A stretch of DNA of 64,000 nt from Dyadobacter fanqingshengii (lineage in GTDB: Bacteria; Bacteroidota; Bacteroidia; Cytophagales; Spirosomataceae): positions 4,958,501 through 5,022,500 of the forward strand of contig NZ_CP098806.1 in NCBI RefSeq assembly GCF_023822005.2, in the 5' to 3' direction. Positions 34,268 through 41,794 of the stretch are shown piece after piece (positions within the stretch are counted from its first letter, which is position 1; every line of letters begins with the position of its first letter). A model generated the notes under the pieces. The model was given only the letters and a program-made list of their open reading frames with translations. It made no database searches and was not told the origin of the DNA. A program made the translations under genes and the position numbers.

Positions 34268-35881
34268 ATGACCAGTCAAGATAGTCTTCCCCAATTGATT
34301 CAGGTTCTTCAGCAAAAATATGAGCATGTCAAACTCGGCGGCGGTCCCAAGAAAATTGAAGCGCAACACAAAAAAGGCAAGCTTACAGCCCGGGAAAGGA
34401 TTGATTATCTGATTGATACGGATTCTTATTTTCTTGAAATCGGTGCATTTACAGCGGATGGCATGTATGCGGAAGAAGGCGGATGTCCGTCTGGTGGAGT
34501 GGTTGCAGGCATCGGATATGTGTCAGGAAAACAATGCATGATTGTGGCCAATGATGCCACTGTGAAGGCAGGCGCCTGGTTTCCGATTGCTGCCAAGAAA
34601 AATCTCCGCGCACAGGAAATCGCCATGGAAAACCGCTTGCCGGTCATTTATCTGGTGGATAGCGCGGGCGTTTATTTGCCGATGCAAGCCGAAGTTTTTG
34701 CAGATAAGGAACATTTCGGAAGAATTTTCAGGAACAATGCGCAAATGTCCGCAATGGGGATCGTGCAGATTTCCGCCATTATGGGCAGTTGTGTGGCCGG
34801 CGGGGCTTATTTACCCATCATGTCCGACGAAGCATTCATTGTAGAAGGAACCGGTTCCGTGTATCTGGCCGGACCCTATCTGGTGAAATCGTCCATTGGC
34901 GAAGATGTGGATTCCGAATCATTAGGCGGCGCTTCCATGCATTGCGAAATCTCCGGCGTAACCGACAACAAATTTCCGGACGATAAATCATGTCTGGACG
35001 CGATCAAGCGGCACATTGATAAAATAGGAAGGCCCGCTTCAACAGGTTTTGATAAAAAAACACCCATACAACCCAGGCGAAATCCCGAAGAAATTTATAC
35101 ACTTTTACCCACCGACAGACTGAAACCGTACGACATGCGCCAAATTCTGGAATGCATTGTAGACGATTCAGAACTTGACGAATACAAGCCCGATTATGGC
35201 AAAACATTGATTTGTGCTTACGCGCGCGTGGATGGTTGGGCTGTCGGAATTGTGGCCAATCAGCGCAAAGTGGTCAAATCGGGCAAAGGTGAAATGCAGA
35301 TGGGCGGTGTTATTTATGGCGAATCGGCAGATAAGGCCGCAAGGTTTATTATGAATTGCAACCAGAAAAAAATTCCCCTCATCTTTTTCCATGACGTAAC
35401 GGGCTTTATGGTAGGAAGTCGCGCAGAGCAAGGCGGGATCATCAAGGATGGCGCTAAAATGGTGAATGCCGTTGCCAATTCAGTTGTTCCGAAATTCACT
35501 TTTATCGTTGGCAACTCTTACGGCGCGGGCAACTATGCGATGTGCGGAAAAGCTTACGATCCGCGATTGATATTTGCCTGGCCCACAGCGCAAATGGCAG
35601 TGATGAGCGGCGCAACAGCCGCAAAAACGCTCTTGCAAGTGCAAACCGCAACATTAAAAGCAAAAGGCGAAACCATCACTCCCGAAGCTGAAAAAGCATT
35701 GCTGGACGAAATCACAGATCGTTATAACCAGGAATTATCACCTTACTATGCCGCGGCACGATTGTGGGTCGACGGCATCATTGATCCGGTCGAAACGCGG
35801 AAAATTATCTCTTTGGGCATTGCAGCAGCAGATCAGGCTCCGATCGAGAAGCCTTTTAATGTTGGGGTAATGCAGGTTTGA
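34268..35881 (+). CDS. Acyl-CoA carboxylase carboxyltransferase (beta) subunit
   Basis: 537 aa from ATG 34268. It contains two crotonase-like carboxyltransferase halves: N-terminal (about 25-280, with GKLTARERIDYLID, YLVDSAGVYLP and GSCVAGGAYLPIMSDE) and C-terminal (about 290-530, with FHDVTGFMVGSRAEQGG and GNSYGAGNYAMCGKAYDPR). It transfers carboxyl from biotin to an acyl-CoA; propionyl- or methylcrotonyl-CoA carboxylases are the nearest groups, and I cannot tell them apart by eye. No biotin carboxylase or biotin carrier gene is adjacent. The C-terminus is close to the next gene, with 20 bp between. Confidence 0.88.
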   Translation: MTSQDSLPQLIQVLQQKYEHVKLGGGPKKIEAQHKKGKLTARERIDYLIDTDSYFLEIGAFTADGMYAEEGGCPSGGVVAGIGYVSGKQCMIVANDATVKAGAWFPIAAKKNLRAQEIAMENRLPVIYLVDSAGVYLPMQAEVFADKEHFGRIFRNNAQMSAMGIVQISAIMGSCVAGGAYLPIMSDEAFIVEGTGSVYLAGPYLVKSSIGEDVDSESLGGASMHCEISGVTDNKFPDDKSCLDAIKRHIDKIGRPASTGFDKKTPIQPRRNPEEIYTLLPTDRLKPYDMRQILECIVDDSELDEYKPDYGKTLICAYARVDGWAVGIVANQRKVVKSGKGEMQMGGVIYGESADKAARFIMNCNQKKIPLIFFHDVTGFMVGSRAEQGGIIKDGAKMVNAVANSVVPKFTFIVGNSYGAGNYAMCGKAYDPRLIFAWPTAQMAVMSGATAAKTLLQVQTATLKAKGETITPEAEKALLDEITDRYNQELSPYYAAARLWVDGIIDPVETRKIISLGIAAADQAPIEKPFNVGVMQV

Positions 35882-35901
35882 TTTTACTAAACGTTAACAT
35901 T

Positions 35902-36780
35902 ATGTCTGAAAAAATAGCATTCCTGGGTTTAGGAAACCTCGGAACACCGATTGCAGAAAGTCTGATTAAAGCGGGTTACCAGCTAACCGTTTGGAATAGA
36001 ACAGCTTCAAAAGCAGATCCTTTGGCCAGATTAGGCGCAAAAGTCGTTGAGAATGCGATAGACGCCATTGAGACAGGCGGAATCGTTATTTCTGTGCTTG
36101 CTGATGATACAGTGGTCGAAGAAATTTTCTCTATGGAACTGGCTGAAAAACTCGGCAAAGGCGGCATTCATATTTCCATGAGCACCATTTCACCTGAAAC
36201 TTCCCGCCAGCTGAGCCAGATACATGACTGGTATGAAGCCACTTACATTGCCGCACCGATTTTTGCGAGGCCGGAAGCCGTAGTTGCCGGAGTAGGGAAC
36301 ATTGCCATCTCAGGAAAAGCGGCAGCAAAGGAAATCGCCAAGCCGATCTTGCAGGGTTTTGTGAAAGGCATTTATGATTTTGGCGAAGATCCGGGCGCGG
36401 CCAATGTGGTGAAGCTGGCTGGAAACTTCATGATCGCAGCGAGTTTGGAAATGATGGGAGAGGCTTTCACAATGGCCGAGAAAAACGGCATTTCCCGGCA
36501 AAGCATTTATGAAATGCTTACCCAGACATTGTTCGCAGCGCCGATATTTCAGAATTACGGAAAATTTGTTGCCAATAATGTTTACGAACCGGTTGCATTC
36601 AAGCTCGCATTAGGTCTCAAAGACATTAATCTTACACTACAAACGGCCTCAGATGTAAATGTGCCCATGCCAATGGCCGATCTGATCCGTAACCGGTTTA
36701 TTTCTGCACTAGCCAAAAAGCGGAACAATCTGGACTGGAGCGCGCTGGCACAAGGCGCTTCCGATGACGCCGGGGCATAA
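35902..36780 (+). CDS. NAD(P)-dependent beta-hydroxyacid dehydrogenase
   Basis: 292 aa from ATG 35902 (MSEKIAFLGLGNLGTPIAE). The Rossmann motif GLGNLG and the typical HISMSTISPETSRQ segment identify the 3-hydroxyisobutyrate/GLYR family. The catalytic Lys lies in GAANVVKLAGNFMIAAS (about 170). The substrate is uncertain; short-chain semialdehyde reduction is common among this subgroup (GLYR1/Gfo type). The gene follows the carboxyltransferase by 20 bp and is probably cotranscribed, ending at a strong bidirectional terminator. Confidence 0.87.
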   Translation: MSEKIAFLGLGNLGTPIAESLIKAGYQLTVWNRTASKADPLARLGAKVVENAIDAIETGGIVISVLADDTVVEEIFSMELAEKLGKGGIHISMSTISPETSRQLSQIHDWYEATYIAAPIFARPEAVVAGVGNIAISGKAAAKEIAKPILQGFVKGIYDFGEDPGAANVVKLAGNFMIAASLEMMGEAFTMAEKNGISRQSIYEMLTQTLFAAPIFQNYGKFVANNVYEPVAFKLALGLKDINLTLQTASDVNVPMPMADLIRNRFISALAKKRNNLDWSALAQGASDDAGA

Positions 36781-36806
36781 AAAAAGGCTGCATTTGCAGC
36801 CTTTTT
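36781..36806. terminator. Bidirectional intrinsic terminator
   Basis: A perfect 11-bp stem AAAAAGGCTGC (36781-36791) with loop ATTT and its complement at 36796-36806. T's follow on the plus strand, and the A-run gives T's on the minus strand. It lies between convergent genes. Confidence 0.9.
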
Positions 36807-36822
36807 CACTTAATAGTAAGAA

Positions 36823-37113
36823 TTAATTATTCTCACTAAATTCAAGTAACATCTCATCAGTTATATTATTCTTCTCTTTGAAGTCAGCAACAGTTTCGGT
36901 GAAAGAGGTATGGAGACCTTCTACGAGTTCAAGGTTTTTGTAAATGCCGTCGTAGATTTCACTTAGTGTTTTATCCAAACCTTGAACGTTCAAATTCATG
37001 TTCTCTGTTTCGATCTGACCAATTTTCTTGATAACTGCGGTCTCACTGTTTTTCAAGTCCTCTATTTCACGAAGGACCTTCTCCATGGTCTTATACTTTT
37101 CGATCTTATCCAT
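36823..37113 (-). CDS. Small coiled-coil protein of unknown function
   Basis: A 96-aa acidic helical protein, MDKIEKYKTMEKVLREIEDLKN at the start, with heptad-like leucine and isoleucine spacing to the end (LEFSENN). No membrane segment or known motif is visible. It is a real gene judging by its own ATG, codon-like composition and the terminator shared with the convergent gene. It is transcribed alone and divergently from the hydrolase fusion at 37208. I do not recognise the family. Confidence 0.65.
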   Translation of the reverse strand: MDKIEKYKTMEKVLREIEDLKNSETAVIKKIGQIETENMNLNVQGLDKTLSEIYDGIYKNLELVEGLHTSFTETVADFKEKNNITDEMLLEFSENN

Positions 37114-37207
37114 AAGTCTTTAATATAGTTTCGCATTAACACCTAAAATATCATACCAAGTGTGCAAGTTTACCGGTAAATCCGGATCAAATTTTCCTTT
37201 ATCCGGC

Positions 37208-39148
37208 ATGACAAAGCGCATTTTAATTGGGATTTGGTTTGCGGTTTTATTGGTTTCAGGACCGTTTATTGCCGCTCAACCCACCGAAAAAGTATCAATC
37301 TGGAAGGGATTTGAGAAGGTGGAATTCACTTTTGAAAACAAAAATGCCTGGTTTGTAAAGCCGCAAAAGGCCATTGCCGGAAACCCCTGGGTGTGGCGCG
37401 CGCATTTCCCAACCTGGCATACAGAAATGGACAGTATTTTGCTTTCGCGCGGTTTCCACATTGCCTATATTAATACCAATGACATGTTTGCGCACCCAAA
37501 AGCCATGCAGGTTTGGGATGCTTTTTATGATTATCTGGTAAATCAAAAACAGTTTGCACCCAAAGTGGCGCTGGAAGGCGTAAGTCGCGGTGGATTGTAT
37601 GTGTATGGCTGGGCAAAGCGCAATCCCGATAAGGTAAGCTGCATTTATGCCGAAGCGCCCGTTTGTGATCCCAAAAGCTGGCCGGGAGGAAGGGGAAAAG
37701 GGTTGGGATCAGAAAAAGACTGGGCTGTATGGTTAAAACTCTTCAATGTTACAGAGGATGAAGCAGCGAAGTTTACGGACATTCCTTTGAATGATCTCGT
37801 TGGGCTGGCATCTTATAAAGTCCCGATAATTCATGCTATTGGCCTGAAAGACAAGCATGTTCCGGCTGAGGAGAACAGCGATTTGTTGGTAAAAAACTAC
37901 ATGCAGCTGGGCGGGCCCATCAGCGTTTATCCGATGACGCGCGGCGAGCAGGAAATGGAAGGGCATCACTTTCCCATAGAGCATCCCGAATATTTTGCCA
38001 ATTTTATTGAGCAGCATAGTGTTCCTGTACAAAAAAACCTCTCGCATATGCCTTATATTCAGGTTAATAAGGGTTTAGGCAATGCTTTTGAAAAATTCAG
38101 AAAAGAGAAAAAAGGCACAGTGGCATTCCTGGGCGGATCTATCACGCATAACCCTGGCTGGCGGGACAAAACAGCTCAATATTTGAAAGAACATTTCCCT
38201 GAAACTGACTTCACTTTCATTGCAGCCGGCATTCCGTCACTGGGGAGCACGCCGCATGCATTCCGGTTTGAACGCGATGTGTTGGCGAAGGGCACGCCCG
38301 ATTTGCTTTTCCTGGAAGCAGCGGTGAATGACCGGGGAAATGGTTTTAGTGAAAAAGCGCAGATAAAAGGCTTGGAAGGCATATTAAGGCATTTGTATGC
38401 TGCAAATCCAAATGCGAACGCAGTATTAATGGCATTTGCAGAACCAGGTAAAAATGCGGATTACGAAAAAGGAAAAGAGCCGGTGGAAGTTGCAGTCCAC
38501 GAGCGCGTTGCGAAGCATTATGGAACGGCCTACATTAACCTTGCAAAAGAAGTGTATGATCGGATCACAGCAGGCGAATTCTCCTGGAAATACGATTTTA
38601 AAGACCTGCATCCTTCGCCCTATGGTCAGGAAGTGTATTTTCAAACAATTAAAGAGCTACTCAAAACGGACAGCAGCGCCGCCACAAATGCGATCAAGCT
38701 GCCCGCGCCAATGGACAGGTTTTCCTACGAAAAAGGAAGCTATCACGAAGTCGCAGAAGCCAAGAATCTAAAAGGATTTACACTCAATCCCGACTGGAAG
38801 CCAGCAGACAAAACACCAACCAGGCCCGGCTTTGTAAATGTCCCAATGCTAGTTGGCGAACAGCCAAATGCGTCACTCGACTTTGAATTCAAGGGCCGGG
38901 GCGTAGGAATAGCCATCATCTCAGGCCCGGACGCAGGAAAAATAACGTACACCATCGACGGCAAAAAACCCCAAACCCTTGACTTTTTCACCCCATGGAG
39001 CAACCAGTTGCACTTACCCTGGTATCTGATGCTAAGCGACGAACTCTCCTCGGGCAAACACAAATTGCACTTAACCATTGCCAGCGAAAAGAACGAGAAG
39101 AGCACAGGGAATGCTTGTCGGATTGTTTATTTTTTAGTGAATGAATGA
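37208..39148 (+). CDS. Secreted alpha/beta-hydrolase fused to SGNH/GDSL hydrolase
   Basis: 646 aa from ATG 37208, chosen because it gives a signal peptide (cleavage IAA/QPTE). Domain 1 (about 25-280) is an alpha/beta-hydrolase with nucleophile S126 in GVSRGG and a late GHHFP histidine. Domain 2 (about 300-490) is SGNH: block I FLGGSITHNPGWRD (S311), block III AAVNDRG (N374), and block V DLHPSPYG (D466, H468). A beta-rich C-terminal region (about 500-646) may bind carbohydrate. Such esterases often deacylate plant or microbial polysaccharides. It is a free-standing gene with no sugar-uptake neighbours. Confidence 0.82.
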   Translation: MTKRILIGIWFAVLLVSGPFIAAQPTEKVSIWKGFEKVEFTFENKNAWFVKPQKAIAGNPWVWRAHFPTWHTEMDSILLSRGFHIAYINTNDMFAHPKAMQVWDAFYDYLVNQKQFAPKVALEGVSRGGLYVYGWAKRNPDKVSCIYAEAPVCDPKSWPGGRGKGLGSEKDWAVWLKLFNVTEDEAAKFTDIPLNDLVGLASYKVPIIHAIGLKDKHVPAEENSDLLVKNYMQLGGPISVYPMTRGEQEMEGHHFPIEHPEYFANFIEQHSVPVQKNLSHMPYIQVNKGLGNAFEKFRKEKKGTVAFLGGSITHNPGWRDKTAQYLKEHFPETDFTFIAAGIPSLGSTPHAFRFERDVLAKGTPDLLFLEAAVNDRGNGFSEKAQIKGLEGILRHLYAANPNANAVLMAFAEPGKNADYEKGKEPVEVAVHERVAKHYGTAYINLAKEVYDRITAGEFSWKYDFKDLHPSPYGQEVYFQTIKELLKTDSSAATNAIKLPAPMDRFSYEKGSYHEVAEAKNLKGFTLNPDWKPADKTPTRPGFVNVPMLVGEQPNASLDFEFKGRGVGIAIISGPDAGKITYTIDGKKPQTLDFFTPWSNQLHLPWYLMLSDELSSGKHKLHLTIASEKNEKSTGNACRIVYFLVNE

Positions 39149-39205
39149 GCTCGTTTTTGTTCGAAATAGATATTACGTAACTTGGAAGTGATAAAATGAA
39201 TTGGT

Positions 39206-39445
39206 ATGAGCAAAAATGATCTTAAAACCAGCCTTCATGCGCTTATTGATAGCATTGAGGATTCTACTGTTTTGCAGGCATATCTGATTTTGCTTTCCCG
39301 GGAGGCGAAATCTCAAGAGGATTTTTGGCATAATTTGGATGACCAGACTAAATCTGCTATTAATGTAGGACTAGCTGACTTTGATGCTGGCCGCGATTCT
39401 GATTTCTTTGATTATATGAAGTCTTCGCATGGCATTGAACGTTAG
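39206..39445 (+). CDS. Antitoxin of type II toxin-antitoxin system
   Basis: A 79-aa acidic protein (MSKNDLKTSLHALIDSIEDS). The late motif FWHNLDDQTKSAINVGLADFDAGR matches the addiction-module component (TIGR02574-like) antitoxins. It probably binds and neutralises the toxin encoded immediately after, with a 17-bp overlap between the genes. A DNA-binding or ribbon part is not evident. It starts 57 bp after the hydrolase fusion gene. Confidence 0.82.
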   Translation: MSKNDLKTSLHALIDSIEDSTVLQAYLILLSREAKSQEDFWHNLDDQTKSAINVGLADFDAGRDSDFFDYMKSSHGIER

Positions 39446-39713
39446 ATTGTCTGATAGAGCCAGAGGCGACATTGAAGAGATCTCAACTTATTTAGGAGAA
39501 AACTTTTCTGAAAAATCAAAAATTGATTTCTTGATTAGGCTGACTGATCAGCTCAAATTGATTAGTGAAATGCCATTTATTTTTAGAGCGTCCGCTACGA
39601 AAGCTGGCGTGAGAGAATGTGTTTTGAATAAGCACACAATCATCTATTATCAGGTCACGGACCAGCTTATAAAAGTTCTGACCATTCGAAATACAAAAAG
39701 AGACAACGCCTGA
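39429..39713 (+). CDS. RelE/ParE-superfamily toxin
   Basis: A 94-aa basic protein with the RelE/ParE fold pattern: an N-terminal helix pair (SDRARGDIEEISTYLGENF) followed by strands RECVLNKHTIIYYQVT and KVLTIRNTKRD. Whether it cleaves mRNA at the ribosome (RelE) or poisons gyrase (ParE) cannot be judged by eye. It overlaps the antitoxin gene by 17 bp in a different frame, which is typical of such operons. Its stop directly abuts the convergent next gene. Confidence 0.82.
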   Translation: MALNVRLSDRARGDIEEISTYLGENFSEKSKIDFLIRLTDQLKLISEMPFIFRASATKAGVRECVLNKHTIIYYQVTDQLIKVLTIRNTKRDNA

Positions 39714-40625
39714 TTAACTTTTCCCAGTCTGCGTTGTGTAAGTACTCTCAAAAATTTTATCAGCATTAGCCGCTTCGAAGCCATCGCGTCTGTGCTTTCT
39801 TGTGATTTCGGCTGGGGGGATGTTTTGGAAGTGGGGCAAGACTTTTCGTTCTGCGAACTCGACGTAGGAACCGGAGATTTCTAAATGTTCACCGTTTGCG
39901 AATTCTTCATGGATCATTTCGGCAACCGTTGCACTTTGGAGCAGGCCGCCATCCGGGCTGATTTTTATTTTTCCACCAGAAGTATTCAATCGAATGCCAT
40001 TCTTTTCCAGAAATTCATTAAATGCCGCGACAGTGTTATAACCATCCGGCAGGTTATGTACGCTGATTGTGAAGTGATTGAGATAATATCTGTTGTAAAT
40101 AACCCAGGCAGCATACTCACTTTCCTGCAAAAGCGATTTGTAATCAACCACGGTCGGTGTGCGCCATAACGGTCTGTGGAGAAATGCGTCTACCTCTTCG
40201 CCATTGTCCAGGTCCAGTGCGTCAACCGGATCGCTGGTTACTTCATCGGTGTAACTTTTGATAATGCGTTGGCTTTCTTCTGACAAATCATTCACCCGCA
40301 ACTCACTGACGAAAATGCGCGGGTCGGTTTCCCTTGGCGGGCTATACCACCAGGCGTCCAACTTCTTGCCCTCAAAAAAATAATGGTCCCTTTTTTGATA
40401 ACCGTAATGCAGGAAAATCTTTTCAAATGATTGAACCCCAAGATTTGGAACACCCATTGTCCGAAATGCAATGTGGTCATTTTCAATGTTATCGGCGCTG
40501 CTTACAATGTCTTCCGACGCCATAGCATTCAAAATCACGCCCACGTCTGGGACGCGTTCTTTGTAGCGGCGCATTAATCCGTTCAGAACAATGTCGAGTG
40601 TCTCAAGGTGGTGTGTTGAGCTCAT
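39714..40625 (-). CDS. DUF1338 / 2-oxoadipate dioxygenase-decarboxylase (HglS-like)
   Basis: A 303-aa VOC-fold protein of the DUF1338 family. Candidate metal ligands H51 (NDHIAFRT), H184 (YYLNHFTIS) and E256 (SYVEFAERK) match the His-His-Glu triad reported for HglS. HglS converts 2-oxoadipate to D-2-hydroxyglutarate in lysine catabolism; I transfer this by family, and no other lysine-degradation gene is nearby. The conserved EVSELRVNDLS-type segment is visible as VSELRVNDLS. It abuts the toxin gene with no intergenic base. Confidence 0.83.
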   Translation of the reverse strand: MSSTHHLETLDIVLNGLMRRYKERVPDVGVILNAMASEDIVSSADNIENDHIAFRTMGVPNLGVQSFEKIFLHYGYQKRDHYFFEGKKLDAWWYSPPRETDPRIFVSELRVNDLSEESQRIIKSYTDEVTSDPVDALDLDNGEEVDAFLHRPLWRTPTVVDYKSLLQESEYAAWVIYNRYYLNHFTISVHNLPDGYNTVAAFNEFLEKNGIRLNTSGGKIKISPDGGLLQSATVAEMIHEEFANGEHLEISGSYVEFAERKVLPHFQNIPPAEITRKHRRDGFEAANADKIFESTYTTQTGKS

Positions 40626-40675
40626 ATTTTAATCTTTTTGTTGATTATCAAATAGAAACGGAGCTTCGCGCCAAT

Positions 40676-41479
40676 CTAGCCTTTTGACAATTCGGTTGAC
40701 CTTGCTTGCGCGGCAATGATGCCGTTTTTCAATGTTTCATCCAAATGCCCGGCTTCAAATTGCCTTAATGCTGCCTCCGTCGTTCCTCCCTTCGAAGCAA
40801 CTGCCTTAATCAGCTCATCCAGAGATTTGTCCGCCGTATTGATCAAATGAAAGGATCCCAGCATGGTTTGCTTTACTAATAATGCCGCCACAGACTCTTC
40901 AAAACCCATTTGCTTGCCCGCCTCGATCATGGCTTTCACCACATAGAAAAAATAAGCAGGCCCGCTGCCGCTTAATGCCGTAACCGCATTCAATTGATCC
41001 TCATCTTCCAAAAACACAGACCGGCCCGTTGCGTTGATCAGGTTTTCAATTTTTCTCAGCTGGTTAAGGTCCACTTCCGGCGACGCGGAATAAGCCGTAA
41101 TGCCCATTCCAAGCATTGCAGGCGTGTTTGGCATGGCGCGGATTACTGCTTTATGATCAAGTGCATTTTGTATAATTTCAATGGTTACACCCGCCATAAT
41201 GGACAGCACAACCTGCTTTGGCGTCACCACTTCACGCAAGGCCGTTGAAACAGAGGTAAAATCCTGCGGCTTAACCGATAAAATAATCAGGTCATATTCG
41301 CTGATCTGCGGGCCGATGACGCCGGTAATGACGCCTGGCTGAAAAGCATTGAGGCTTTCCATGCGGTCTTCGCTTTTTTCGACCAATAAAAAGTCTTCGT
41401 TTTTTACCAGATCAAATTTCAGGAAGGCGCGGGCGAAGGCCATTCCCATATTTCCGCAGCCGATTATTGCAATTTTCAT
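40676..41479 (-). CDS. proC: Pyrroline-5-carboxylate reductase
   Basis: 267 aa from ATG 41479 (MKIAIIGCGNMGMAFARAF); the frame is open 27 further codons upstream, but these lack family character. Rossmann motif GCGNMG (8-13), NTPAMLGMG, and the catalytic and dimer region SGSGPAYFFYVVKAMIEAG are canonical. The C-terminal VASKGGTTEAALRQFE is also diagnostic. It reduces 1-pyrroline-5-carboxylate to proline with NAD(P)H. Upstream is a 315-bp gap and then the divergent transglutaminase cluster. Confidence 0.95.
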   Translation of the reverse strand: MKIAIIGCGNMGMAFARAFLKFDLVKNEDFLLVEKSEDRMESLNAFQPGVITGVIGPQISEYDLIILSVKPQDFTSVSTALREVVTPKQVVLSIMAGVTIEIIQNALDHKAVIRAMPNTPAMLGMGITAYSASPEVDLNQLRKIENLINATGRSVFLEDEDQLNAVTALSGSGPAYFFYVVKAMIEAGKQMGFEESVAALLVKQTMLGSFHLINTADKSLDELIKAVASKGGTTEAALRQFEAGHLDETLKNGIIAAQARSTELSKG

Positions 41480-41794
41480 GTGAAGGTCAATGTAATTTGT
41501 ATCGCAAGGTTTTGAGCGAATTACGTAACTTTTAAACAATAATTGGCTCCGGAAAAACAAATTGCGAAAATTTACAAGGGAATGAATGTCATGTGAGGCA
41601 TGTTAGAAAACATATGCCGTTATTGCGGTGCTCAATTTCAGGAATTCCGAAGTTTTGGCAAGGTGAAAAATAATATTTCGTGTTACATTTTTTATCAGGC
41701 AAAATGTTTTGAAAAATGGGTATAATGCGTTTTTTTAAAGTCCTGAAATTTTCTTCATGCCGAATTAACTTAAGACTATTGTAATACTTCAATT
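41480..41794. other. Intergenic region between proC and transglutaminase cluster
   Basis: 315 bp holding the divergent promoters of proC and the cluster. I see no supported gene and no good TAnnTTTG element. A TATAAT at 41721-41726 occurs in the AT-rich tract but is not the consensus for this phylum. Several short reading frames here do not look real. Confidence 0.45.

Noticed and set aside
41721..41726. TATAAT resembling an E. coli -10 box
   Set aside because: Bacteroidota primary sigma uses TAnnTTTG; in an AT-rich gap a TATAAT is expected by chance.
41589..41792. 67-aa minus-strand frame between proC and the transglutaminase gene
   Set aside because: Short, no motif, and it would cover the promoter region of the transglutaminase cluster.
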